Assembly: GCA_016930235.1 (NCBI GenBank)
Contig: JAFGHI010000030.1
Coordinates: forward strand, 1 to 43,833
Reading direction: 5' to 3'
DNA from: Candidatus Omnitrophota bacterium
GTDB taxonomy: Bacteria; Omnitrophota; Omnitrophia; Omnitrophales; Aquincolibacteriaceae
DNA length: 43,833 nt
Positions within the stretch are counted from its first letter, which is position 1. The number at the start of each line of letters is the position of its first letter. The translations under genes and the position numbers were made by a program. Shown here in pieces: positions 25,601 to 27,659 of the stretch. The notes beneath the pieces were generated by a model that saw only the letters and a list, made by a program, of their open reading frames with translations, was not told the DNA's origin and made no database searches.

Positions 25601-27399
25601 CGAAGAGTGTGGATATTCAGCTTTTTACCTTTAACGGAAGTCGCGAACCTCGCCTGGGAGTTACGAGATTACCTCATGTTGGAGTCCTTCGCCGGCGGCT
25701 TTTTAACCGTGATCATAGAAGATGGCTTGAGCAGCAACCGGCGGTAAGAATAAGAGCCGAATTGCGCTTGTCTCCAACCGAGACAAACACTGCTCGGGCC
25801 TCGGCGCAATCGCCGGGTGGAACATCAAGTTCCACCGGCGTAGTACCTGCACACGAAGTGCAGGTAACGATGCCTCGCTCCGAGCTGCGGAGCAGAAACT
25901 GGGTTAATCTTCCCCTTGATGTTGAAAAAGGAAACCCCGAAATGGGCGAATTTGTGCTGAGTATGCCGGTGCTGGATATGCCCGGCAGCACGATGGATTA
26001 TTCCCGCGTTGACAATAATATTAGGTTACAGATCACGGCCTTTTCGATGAAAGGAGCCTGGATTGAATTCAGGTATAAACTGCCCGGGCGTCATGCAAAA
26101 TGGTCAAAGAACTATCGATTGCAGATGGGAGATGGACTTTATCCGATCACCGAAAGTGTTGAGTTTGAGTTGGGCTCGTTTACGGAGGAGGGTATCCCGG
26201 TCATTGGTTTTTTTGCTCCTCGCAGCGTTCGAATTTTCACAAGGCAAAATTATGACACATCCAATCGGCAGAAAACCGTCTGGTTTACTTTACGGGCGGA
26301 TACATGGGCCGGTAATCTTACGGAGGATCTAAGCGGATTTGTCATCAATAAAGAAGGAGAGGTTGACCAAACCGATATCAATAATAATGTCCGGGTCCAG
26401 GTCATTGACAAGGATGTTAAAAAGCAAACGGTCACGATTACGGTTGCTTATCCGGGAGAACAGAAAATCCGGACGGTTTTGCTTCGAAGGCACGAAGAAT
26501 ATCCGGTTTTCCTAAACTTTTCTATCCGGTTCCATTACTTTGACGATGACGGCACGCCTTATTTCGATTTTACTAAAGACACGGGTTATAAAGTTCTTCG
26601 CAGAAGCGTTTATGGAAGGGGTCCTGTTGTGCAGCATTCTGAATTGCGGGAAAAACGTGTCGCACTTCAGGGGGCACAGGGAATGCCTGAATTAGTCGAA
26701 TCATTTTTGCCGGAAGATGCGCAGAATGCGGTGTATGGTTACCGTGAAATTGGACGGGTAGGGGAGACAGGTATTTTTGCCTTTGCTGTCAAGGTGATGG
26801 ATGGCATCCTGCCTTTATCGTTACACGGGCTGGCGGCTGCCGGTCCGTTCTTTACAGAACTTCTAAGTTTGAATGGGTTGGCCATGGCGGCTCCGGGCCA
26901 GGAATCGCCGGTGGTTCATACCCAGGCAGCACAGCAGGCGCTTGGTTTTGAAAAGAGGATGGTGGATGCGATCGTGCTTGGTCCCGATGCAGCTTTTCAA
27001 CTGGCCATGCTTCCTGCTGTGCGTGCTGTTTATGCGGGAGTCCCTCTCTTTGTTGTCGGTGCGGATACCCGGCAGAAGGAACTCCTGGGGCAGTTTAATC
27101 TGGATCTCAGGCAATCCGCTCAGGCTGAAGTCCGGTTGATTGATGATGTCTCGCAAATCCGGGCAGAGCTTCTTAAGAAAATTGGGGACCGTAACATGCA
27201 GGCCTCATCGCTTCATTTGACAGCTCTCCTGACGGCCCGGGATTCCATGATGCTGGCCGAATCGCTTAAGGATCAAATCCCCAATACCATCTTTGTGACG
27301 GAGCGGATGGCCGAACATTTCCGCGCACAGGCCGGTGCTTATGTCGAAAGCCTGGTGGCCGAATTCCAGGCTCGCTATCGAGTCACTACATCAGCCTAA
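5848..27399 (+). CDS. Giant multidomain protein (7183 aa) with repeated RSELR linkers
   Basis: One uninterrupted frame of 21.5 kb. Residues 1-36 form a signal peptide (lipid-like core TCLLFLITNLC, then PKTAYAND). Module order by residue: 40-600 TraB/ChaN-like; 611-857 helical; 920-1731 two copies of a ~400-residue module; 1731-1798 coiled coil; 1974-2138 membrane segment; 2138-2320 NDP-kinase-like; 2530-2890 PIG-L-like; 2943-3543 unknown; 3552-4490 nine repeats; 4527-4855 S1-like plus basic tail; 5022-5291 DapA-like; 5434-5660 PCMT-like; 5660-5900 two more repeats; 6051-6929 six beta repeats; 6930-7183 unknown. RSELR-type peptides lie at 611, 857, 920, 1065, 1311, 1481, 1731, 1798, 1974, 2138, 2320, 2943, 3228, 3543, 4855, 5660, 5984, 6040, 6172, 6420, 6502, 6636, 6677 and 6930. 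Overall function unknown. I cannot name a single family for the whole chain. Confidence 0.9.
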   Translation: MQKGFKKAKGIFSSVTCLLFLITNLCNPLPPKTAYANDQEASFLTEQHLGGFEIPAEWGRVTEIMKSAETDSLILHIQTSHRHYEAQKNIQAILKYLSERYGVHQLFLEGGWDKLEPELLRLTPEDEETNLRITDALLKAGEITGAEAFLIDNESPADGWGIEDYEAYAANGAVFKEIIRQEPLIEKGLTQVKAAWEKEAAKYFSKQLRDFIRREEAFLANQISMSDWLDHLTQEARTCLHLDLENVWHQATWPILVRYARLKKVGELFNEEKIREESEDFIIALRRLQISEEIVKSIQETLGSELNQGNRAQARGILRSRTQDGEEIPASATRFLFERLFDVLPEDFSMELFPNLKLFIQQLVLISELEGEKLEEETLRLTSWITEALADGERDKELVRMLEAIRHFEKLFSLELTRKEYLNAFTSRGEDPFNRLWEEIFSGQKLKAKDKALKEGLQALYAKAVQFYEGAVRREKWMAENTLSHLRQLENRKAVLITGGFHAEGLKDAILNQGVSYVQITPRVTDIPQNTRELYLQMVLGEYLPSNSKYEAALRLQMQDWPGMESDSWPGPSQQNVARHMLDIAGLQLNGDAELDRQLKTSRLAQLAGLRSERRTVRSEDLNPPNRWQGHRWDDWDADHLVQTVQSDTAGNYEITIDEAEEILRLVRQIQGPEQPNPRLVVEAWKSGHALTIEEAVEMSHFSNRMNGTGTVDLDKWRDQIVQRSKDKKGKVKPLSREEAFQILKQIAEIRLMNADTRLLPMPLLIDAFFAFGSVKKLREMLFDVAFDYVPEPTGKTASRRGSNQKAAVQMNLSGLIEAAKGENPKVIDWDWGFKALDRYYEQHRIHVSAARQRKTKSELRLSPTETSTARDSMQPPSGTSSSTGVVPAHEVQVGPSRSEPHQFPTEIGTAQSFGPTAQRAELREVSSAWLLAAASVFVIGLDISWRIQLRRRVTQIWEGHVKRELSDPDYFKGPGANEMFFVNESRKWTRRLVKAIYSTTHDWKASLVSLDELLSRIPQVSVSLIRRNRRSGKNEHWYITVPDSVELKRLAEDSSRLRSIIISHSELRTEDEYFRQLVDEHLEGIRGVYEKFEERLDSIAGQHGIDKLGLRYAVLLDVMRYNTLFYGDILEGPGYSGLSRDDRAFLFGIILTIWQMVYDEIRQLWTELSRESNPFERLAQVLDETGEFRAALRVNHQEALNLVIHALENSGFVTGSGKQTASDWVDYIIASAARFEEGRVGDMNQTRENILLLKALFDAKFHYYHQLNRYRDKSISRTGGRVSISAFVEALLRHDGEFLRAIDRDDQPPRSELRTLGWEWGLALGAVVLGGVFYALNVYLKRAEFFERVEQIWVESIRGVLKESHHPVEPGHEDQIQDDSWVDRHESRRLLMELAGVLRKKFRNDPKAIEILNRIARQISDYTEPIVMREGDRTPLYHFNLPDPRQLKIMLEQPARLNEWILNAKSNFAPDEIEATRFQRSELRTGDIVFHAEPSPLLPAIEKFYGQFQQTIGWMLEGQLSGVKEHRLVRDMLTDMAQFHQSERKWLRGGDFKKLTSEEEAFLFFSYLLPLWRIIHQELEQVFLEYEKGKQPVSGFYAYLTQTPREISGRIWQRHREPFGRAVQLIGQHAAIRWADDRRLGADFIDRVIDRLVQSTAGVVQSLEQENNRYAAMAILNYLFRSRQLFYKEFSDYVADYAKKNLRSLRPRHVNENRNLFYQALEQYEDTLLRSELRKGVRSKTTVQGELREVETAINGISRALSDPEDGLDEEIANRTLTELNTQKDRLLEELRDLESRSELRHDPVLEWPMTDPNRDFNQMLTDFTFYAARQYHDGSARLMTSPSMMGIQYKREQSYDSVLIRHNPQENELVVVGKTSRIDEPDAVLKYVQIVFSDEDLRVYQGQAGEEHGEVASGSSEETRIIAEPLNGIRYQSGRFELVVSPQAFSFLKAQEVMITGLTYVEKTSETEIRPRSELHESISPVLGWGGTVSILLGAGLFLVTLGGLAAVFLFRRWKANGRYDNYPGVKSHVLAAVKADLRVDFSSGKREMTEEKMGGDVIDIDYDDEFSIDWAALPTPLLQDLYRQLAEQRRPKIEFVSGGPHVIVNHVEHRFSMNRGKRLPSRVIAKKTFEIRSPRSELRAGSVSPRDFFGEAFGDWDNLVQRIQRSEITYAAIKPLGHFPEEVQLAIRYQIIRTFVQAGFLVHIGRPIRLTREEAEKFYTVHQGKPFFDALVDYVSSDVYVPLLLEKKDGPEIIDHARETIVEIRRKAQASELVRGAELIPQGVETRVYTQNLIHGSDSPENAIYEVGVILSTEGARSEMRGMTDHVQRTTDRENLLLTPTLSPAGRRQGEGAIHLGHGSWDLGLERSESRTPSSAHWSLADPEFPRGGVILTDNYIRSDMKTYSLPHHRKIAVLERQEGDHLPYAGKFVTAIQQAELVNEVNIISLQTSGSVRQTLENLLSGFEPDLVLVPVSSGWPENEVASWIHDYVQVRGSPLEVLLYPVPLEKNDQFFYTPILEYDFEKIILPAVKVHHTQNRRTQYVPAVRHLLRFLAARANAERRDGPLSTPVANAFAVELIRKGEVQRVLSNRNQMAELDKLVPLIVISPHPDDDVIAAGGLIRNILATTGVENWVLGRGYTGVTGVGDLTPEEIAWGMRELQQIFKPGGDFYDKTGFVPDLYGRVLKETPESPSQEVRSIVEYQVDLLGHLPAVQVKINQWELGDNVQPVFGELVKRIIRRKEVEEASRILSRDLERHVSVRWFDLHSVAFPHGLAPRVPDWMVQQDEVVILEEFQHFFNEHRQQIMASQTHGVPWSIVVPHPEDQHPHHKTTSQIVMTVLQDLSRREGIEIQLIEYQSPWAGGFDTYFVTDTEIPSEAVSPDSGLDRSEELSAMEQYQRALTFLVGELAGRSFGLSSPTPEQLGGRFTESFKRLVFEPVRSELRNDFQKRAGDLLNALEGFDTAVQTAFKAVAKDVQKIDEEGSRFQVTLGGFLGSLERVKDLLRAEDLDRKVFLDAHAALEKIQSGMKELIGGYNPKRASLGEVRTAGNQLDGIIKELAAFLGVTKKPAAKTVQPKTEPPTEKVEGTVTPRESHRPSIEVKKHQGVDGFGAVSAPPAEFFELASGLKQSVLSEMLLDPEINAIGKVKGPAAELEKVKGSIIWVELGSEPETVAKLVINGLRSGKEDKLPVKYGFLIVSYRAAPGSPEAKMIVLVPETVPAESPRSERRVKVEELNRHLREHKALDGIVVALHHSYRVRAKWVNAPAGSNVKGYYVFLSQPADWDEGLEERSAPVQMYLATEGEMQQYEWEIQHLMDESWTAQERKGVYLPSDYFLSRKKKKKVDLALKSEDVFKKAAKAMALFTSHHQIVMDIRAAVFSELGDFQYGAEIKPSQQSDFGPPASQAPQNMIKLLQYVKDHQYEILVGVQDIDRSMGRIRLVLGGSDEKIGSVEEDVKTDLPGLSFQKAKVIKEYPSGGRQVQLGRKVVILRDFHQLNALYQILVKRFRPEWWKGDYLVSVAEIERALDQMQGARGKGQGRSELRDDNQYVARGNGTIRLVPSEGNKAEIHIVQNDVRQFTFEMMSGSAQTVVDSILSGIGSQAIEAVWIGSSGHLMVSVGDFNRFVVDPVLGTVEFKRNYVSAASGVIDLKVERRHLDHLAVTVNGGQFFTHTVKSAVITLTAIESVKGESGYDAVWQDANGNLIILLTNGYRVRVDATTDEVSAMPATGLDELQPLKEMGPSQTGTSEWEGEGEQFLVTSRQGEITIETTDSIFTVAVNLNGKSEFGWAFAKPAAQVVDEINDVRAQFGSPIGYKAVWGDKRNRDLVIELDDGRMIRVKDQSGEIWVRRADAGEGTIVLESTGNYGVTVLLDGNYRAELEYQHGARRSAESLREHQGTSRIASVWSNLDTGVHIFYLDDGRMLTADNQTSEVTVTGVKTAGEARPADSVLSKLPPGAEKVVDNENGFIVLEVSRYGNILVYAGNRDRAYEIPTAKDTGHAYREVHRLQRGADISSIWKNPETWDHFIVLSDGRVIQMNYATHEVTFMSADTAPGNLPGATKIADSNDGEIMLSAASTALGLLVNDAVKETFFIVNPLIVAQTFNSLRRGSSIKSVWGTSEELFFNLDDKRVIVIVRENGNIYVEGEEPVSSSSTAVKEHPNADKVADWGNGVIALRRNILDEIMVYEGDRRVSIVHIPSSSSEQVWNQIRRLRASTEIVAVWREQTSLDCLIDLSDGRTIRIEDETGRIGVEGGDATTPAPAALVPPASSFIPQEAVLVVDSTEGGIALEVTLDGDIDIYIGGQVDRDRRIDNTTLSKAKEIIEKLGDHTITAIWLKKSESNYYLDKAYYFVLDNGQTVVFNGRTGEVSIEGVGAAPAGADVTAKEHPGSSRVADQKNGEITIRWDTDDQLEVLEGRSLAHTIFLHDFVADRVLSQIQGLQGSSRVVAVWEEISTLDTLIDLSDGRTLRINEINSRVTVEGEPVVASAARAGSSQLAAASADEMLEMEQEAIDAKSKAEPVAFQVTVDEIRERGVDVVLRGEDRSEVKGFIFADQLDQDLSRYWWGNTISPVYLVSYKYRKPEHQRKSALFTMRYDRALRERQSGTRQRMTRPEALEYVQDAFQNGTTVEAVVLGASSKGTGINFMIGGVLRAFMRDRYARPRSGEVKELHVVKVDVQSGDDVYVELGETDHQLRRGRSDYRRYMPEVDQETAMSELEDALQRGTTVSIRAGRPNERRTGLNGTYRGAVHVFYRDAQAAAEWSRQTPEQDIDGLYVVQKVEKGPDSFYILQRNRPSASGPRSQRSMGRSGSGGLFTSSGPAGLSPYRRKGGRTPKKSKRPGRGGLDGGRRRSELRIWKNGALGEDQLEIYSTRAHWEGAEKMAVPREIILHSGRGEFVLLNLKAAGRAEDQPSHNVLTYSMVAANSLPSLWEEGLQVGNFKVEIDQEGRPVSQGIRIEIFSDVQDQYAYLGESLSQWINAATNGGEFPFTLQNSRFVTFLTTNVLPTINPLEQPDQGNDLVVDHVSLVNYADDLVRKQAEAVLVHSATGGFGARGMTPALAQSIIESETRAMKEVGLTVYANVTPTRSRGYEEDYEKNKGEAIQEMLQNAGIAENAGADALVLAPLTFLRSSEEITEVVNLLVEATDLPVVFYDNPGLHLIPGRDIDAAVVESLWRSGQIAAIKVSTDQFEIVEGYLRTGIRVYIGNEGLIARAMEKGAIGSVGSTGNILSLLQDLPVTRNLDNLQYLQRIVDDLRGPLTVDQTKITAAILYVLAKEGIVQNVLLPGVPTLEDTEKQAIDEALVKVNRLEAGKNAGIAQAALEKKVVDRFIEDPLGYVKWLRDEADDATLTLAINHIEGVLTVEGNRRILEKRGVLEEIETVLDEIFAAHEWPEEAFQVGEGVVDAAQADLQRARQILVEQVVRKLSDDRHAEMLNRFYEEGVWRSLLANVAEAMAAVPRHLYASRFNGANAYENDIVYIGRRQTISQPSLIAMILLFLHLKGDEKVLEVGGGSGWLASLLGQLTEEVYSTEIIELLRKRAERTVQKMGIQNVHILQARPDVLGYPDAGPYDVIVVSAGSSRATVPDELANQLAEGGKLLIPLLDEDAQALRERENAKRLYSLKVFVKRNGVLVDIFDMKAMGYPVSFVPLILPERAELRAINIKSETSKSANQLVIEVGGKKKSGRHMRTVPRSFTFPVWRDAAQLVNEIEAIAATGNRHYTGVIINSERGHLVTQLSEEATTLGTKGWHKDGIFSDLESGDLVIQLSDGASILVSGMDNYAMEIPPAGMTREIKMRRRVKLNGLVPSILSVSAEGVVQGNLLVERSSSEIIREIEGLIGEQFWTGERFFVSAEVSPQEDVLELVLNDGQKVVVTEDGKRVTIEEGGRIADPFLLRSVVRLVEEWEDYGQVQINASVLAAEMGISSDLTVTDRDVVRAIHLYNQSGSEYVLVDLPTEIGSTFQILPRSEYEKVVPPEDRSELRSVTDHAERTMDHGNLSLTPTLSPAGRARLPAVGQGEGASDVVRGPWSVVQARSELRRSGHHYETIQGNIWVNREMSEFPDKPELSEFVISNGPEINYANVDANFRVRVLYWDYQRAIVQVKVPGGEWSEEIQLYMQTGRHAISGTILMELRGFGKFERPEFGFYVPGESRVLRRREFDRGVQRRSELRDDFVPYVNEGQYTPNLKGWLKLGVDGKEGGLYEFSEFVISVEGELADFDDLDRNIRIQVTDFSKAEKWVEFLWKYPGRGWSQPVKIRMESDEFHITRNAIIRFSSFDREGFPGFAFRDIKRKHEILRRRAYEEIKTGLVVSYPGEEIDLKHPENNLHLEIADADADQGRAMIKYHSRGANRWTRPRDLKTDAIIKIDGLISVTYRGLDKEGKPQFEFEPDNVKVMPGLEYRQIRQSAYRRSPSKSELRIEIPEIVEVIKDLIKETDGERQIRITNGIVANRLNISESAVTTLMLEKAIGQFNESDGTHFLEPIRTEIGHTYLVETRSELRGEWFNLSVDLRNGRALENYSELVISTTGRVDVTDVDRNIRVEVVESDWQREWVTIRVKLPGGEWSEAITLFRGDTYPLTKSVDIQLFTFNGSREPRLGVTRLPHVGVLRRRLFNRDHRRWLEQQPAVRIRAELRLSPTETNTARASAQSPGGTSSSTGVVPAHEVQVTMPRSELRSRNWVNLPLDVEKGNPEMGEFVLSMPVLDMPGSTMDYSRVDNNIRLQITAFSMKGAWIEFRYKLPGRHAKWSKNYRLQMGDGLYPITESVEFELGSFTEEGIPVIGFFAPRSVRIFTRQNYDTSNRQKTVWFTLRADTWAGNLTEDLSGFVINKEGEVDQTDINNNVRVQVIDKDVKKQTVTITVAYPGEQKIRTVLLRRHEEYPVFLNFSIRFHYFDDDGTPYFDFTKDTGYKVLRRSVYGRGPVVQHSELREKRVALQGAQGMPELVESFLPEDAQNAVYGYREIGRVGETGIFAFAVKVMDGILPLSLHGLAAAGPFFTELLSLNGLAMAAPGQESPVVHTQAAQQALGFEKRMVDAIVLGPDAAFQLAMLPAVRAVYAGVPLFVVGADTRQKELLGQFNLDLRQSAQAEVRLIDDVSQIRAELLKKIGDRNMQASSLHLTALLTARDSMMLAESLKDQIPNTIFVTERMAEHFRAQAGAYVESLVAEFQARYRVTTSA
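8429..8607. repeat. In-frame hairpin array inside the giant gene, copy 1
   Basis: Perfect 9-bp stems with 5-nt loops follow one another. GCTTGTCTC-caacc-GAGACAAGC is at 8429-8451, ACCAATTTC-cgacc-GAAATTGGT at 8552-8574 and CCTTTGGGC-cgacc-GCCCAAAGG at 8585-8607. The first two are each followed closely by ACTGCTC(A/G)G. Between the first and second are two more stems (CGCCGagTGGAAC/GTTCCAcCGGCG and ACCTG...CAGGT). The whole array is translated between the linkers KSELR (857) and RAELR (920). About 98 bp (8431-8528) recurs at 25768-25865. Confidence 0.8.
8605..11037 (+). other. Duplicated ~400-residue membrane-anchored helical module of the giant protein
   Basis: Residues 920-1310 and 1311-1730 share the same order. 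An RSELR-type peptide is followed by a hydrophobic segment (WLLAAASVFVIGLDI and WGLALGAVVLGGVFYAL), then a first half (RVTQIWEGHVKREL and RVEQIWVESIRGVL). A second RSELR-type peptide (1065, 1481) leads into a second half. The second halves align through DRAFLFGIILTIWQMVYDEI and EEAFLFFSYLLPLWRIIHQEL, and end in KFHYYHQLNRY and RQLFYKEFSDY. Clear paralogy with strong divergence, so the duplication is old. Family unknown. Confidence 0.75.
12259..12819 (+). other. Nucleoside-diphosphate-kinase-like domain of the giant protein
   Basis: Residues 2138-2320, bounded exactly by RSELR and RSEMR. TYAAIKPLG (K2177) matches the NDK start, HQGKPFFDALVDYVSS matches its mid-region, and NLIHGSDSPENA carries the family active-site signature N-x2-H-G-S-D, with H2298 as the phosphorylated histidine. 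NDK moves a gamma phosphate between nucleotides via phosphohistidine. The N-terminal phosphate-binding region and the middle (around PEIIDHARETI) are divergent, so activity is uncertain, but the fold assignment is good. Confidence 0.75.
12823..12950. repeat. In-frame palindromic repeat in the giant gene, copy 1
   Basis: The core is cctcaccccaaccctctccc followed by cagcggggaga and the complement cagggtgagg, flanked by accacggaccgtg. This 'ctcaccc...cctctcccc...ggggaga...gggtgag' palindrome is a type usually found between genes. Here it is translated as TPTLSPAGRRQGEG, between the linkers RSEMR (2320) and RSESR (2370). A second copy lies at 23815-23959. Confidence 0.8.
13000..14514 (+). other. 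PIG-L (LmbE-like) deacetylase-like domain of the giant protein
   Basis: Residues 2605-2880 show LIVISPHPDDDVIAAGGLI, with H2612, D2614 and D2615 in the zinc-binding HPDD motif, and IVVPHPEDQHPHHKTTSQIV, with H2824 and the downstream histidines. Both are standard for PIG-L N-acetylglucosaminyl deacetylases. The preceding 2385-2600 region (LLYPVPLEKNDQFFY, then KVHHTQNRRTQY) looks like the C-terminal half of a second, HPDD-less copy. That reading is tentative. The pairing recalls LmbE-containing fusion proteins of sugar metabolism. Confidence 0.7.
16501..19320 (+). repeat. Nine tandem ~100-residue repeats in the giant protein
   Basis: Each unit begins with a G-x-I-x-L strand, has a helix ending in I-x-x-L, then a conserved A-V-W (EAVW, DAVW, KAVW, ASVW, SSIW, KSVW, VAVW, TAIW, VAVW), then L-x-DGR and GEVxVEG. 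Several units are joined by TAVKEHPNADKVAD or TAKEHPGSSRVAD. Two further diverged units occur at residues 5660-5900. Sequence identity is low enough that the DNA has not stayed repetitive. Fold and role unknown; a beta-rich binding or scaffold repeat is a reasonable guess. Confidence 0.75.
19424..20409 (+). other. S1-like duplicated region with a basic Gly/Arg-rich tail in the giant protein
   Basis: Residues 4527-4790 contain alternating strands such as RGVDVVLRGEDRSEVKGFIF, NGTTVEAVVLGASSKGTGIN and a later RGTTVSIRAGRPNE. The pattern recalls ribosomal-S1-type OB repeats (G-T-x-V plus shielded beta hairpins). It is followed by a basic stretch (YRRKGGRTPKKSKRPGRGG) ending in RRRSELR (4855). 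A nucleic-acid-binding role would fit the tail but the S1 match is by pattern only. Confidence 0.35.
20911..21720 (+). other. DapA/NanA-like aldolase barrel domain of the giant protein
   Basis: Residues 5022-5291. AENAGADALVLAPLTF, LPVVFYDNPG (Y5157 at the YN-x-PG tyrosine site), IAAIKVSTDQ (K5188, the Schiff-base lysine position), VYIGNEGLIARAMEKGAIG and SVGSTGN follow the dihydrodipicolinate synthase/N-acetylneuraminate lyase order. Both catalytic residues are present. The N-terminal barrel strands are less typical (VLVHSATGGFG), so the substrate cannot be read. Confidence 0.65.
22147..22824 (+). other. Protein-L-isoaspartate O-methyltransferase-like domain of the giant protein
   Basis: Residues 5434-5659, ending at RAELR (5660). 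AMAAVPRHLYAS, YIGRRQTISQPSLIAMIL, VLEVGGGSGWLASLLGQL (SAM motif I), VYSTEIIELLRKRA and LANQLAEGGKLLIPL follow PCMT from end to end. PCMT repairs isoaspartyl damage in proteins. Motif I reads GGGSGW rather than GTGSGY. Known PCMTs are about 210 residues, so the domain is full length. Confidence 0.8.
23815..23959. repeat. In-frame palindromic repeat in the giant gene, copy 2
   Basis: The core ccctcaccccgaccctctcc, ccggcggggaga and cagggtgaggggg matches copy 1 at 12823. It carries an extra gcccgcctgccagcagtcgg insert. The outer parts are gaaccatggaccacgg on the left and cgtggttcgtggtccttggt on the right, roughly complementary. It is translated between RSELR (5984) and RSELR (6040), with no domain in between. 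Confidence 0.8.
23995..26634 (+). repeat. Six ~110-residue beta-rich repeats in the giant protein
   Basis: Units carry LSEFVIS, then D-x-N-I-R-x-x-V (VDANFRVRV, LDRNIRIQV, PENNLHLEI, VDRNIRVEV, VDNNIRLQI, INNNVRVQV), PGGEWSE or a variant, and a closing VLRRR-x-F/Y. RSELR-type peptides occur at 6172, 6420, 6502, 6636, 6677 and 6930, after some units only. An ~85-residue helical domain (6420-6502), paralogous to 5900-5984 (both with a TEIG motif before RSELR), is inserted among them. Function unknown. Confidence 0.7.
25753..25890. repeat. In-frame hairpin array in the giant gene, copy 2
   Basis: 25768-25865 is nearly identical to 8431-8528: TTGTCTC-caacc-GAGACAA, TGGAAC-atcaa-GTTCCA, and ACCTGCA-cacgaag-TGCAGGT, the last stem being more perfect here than in copy 1. 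It lacks the cgacc-loop stems of copy 1. It lies between RAELR (6636) and RSELR (6677) and encodes nothing else. Confidence 0.8.
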
Positions 27400-27456
27400 C
27401 CGCTTCGCACACCGCGTAGGTGGCCTTTTCAGATATTCCTAACATTGGATGCGGGC
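27400..27456. repeat. Truncated long-hairpin repeat, opposite loop orientation
   Basis: Directly after the giant-gene stop: ccgcttcgcacaccgcgtag, gtggccttttc, then attcctaacatt. The loop part is the reverse complement of the gttaggaat loop in the other copies, so the element is inserted the other way round and its second arm is lost. The remainder of this gap to 27640 holds a possible gene remnant on the minus strand. Confidence 0.65.
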
Positions 27457-27463
27457 CCCTTTT

Positions 27464-27613
27464 CTATGTCTTCTTGAGGACCGTTCGGACCACAAAGGAT
27501 AAAGGCCGGTTGAGGGTGCTATAGACTTCAGTCATCAGGTTCTTTTTTTCCTTCAACCTTCGATACTTGGCCTTCCAACCGTTTTTGGGTTTATAGTCTG
27601 TTGTCTTCAGTCC
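27464..27613 (-). pseudogene. Possible C-terminal gene remnant
   Basis: Read on the minus strand, 49 codons are open and end in a stop at 27464: ...NGWKAKYRRLKEKKNLM, then NRPLSFVVRTVLKKT. The upstream side is blocked by a stop at 27614. The composition looks protein-like, with basic helices and no low-complexity sequence, but there is no start codon or ribosome site and no family I recognise. It may be the tail of a gene lost by rearrangement, or chance. Confidence 0.25.
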
Positions 27614-27645
27614 TTAGTCTCCTTATCGCTTATTGCTTAACATGT

Positions 27646-27651
27646 TATAAT
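27646..27651 (+). promoter_or_regulatory. Candidate -10 box (TATAAT) for the 27660 gene
   Basis: Consensus TATAAT lies 8 nt before the ATG at 27660. The -35 position (27623-27628) reads TTATCG, weak. No Shine-Dalgarno sequence is visible, so a leaderless message is likely, as at leuC. Confidence 0.5.
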
Positions 27652-27659
27652 GCATTTCT

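Noticed and set aside
5848-27399. Giant ORF as an assembly artefact or several genes fused by missing stops
   Set aside because: The frame is open for 21.5 kb, domains are coherent throughout, in-frame repeats keep the frame, and no internal ribosome site plus start pattern at the linkers was seen. Read-level proof is still not available here.
5848-27399. RSELR sites as intein or sortase signals
   Set aside because: No intein splice blocks (A-type Cys/Ser start, HN-C/S/T end) and no LPxTG-like context are present.
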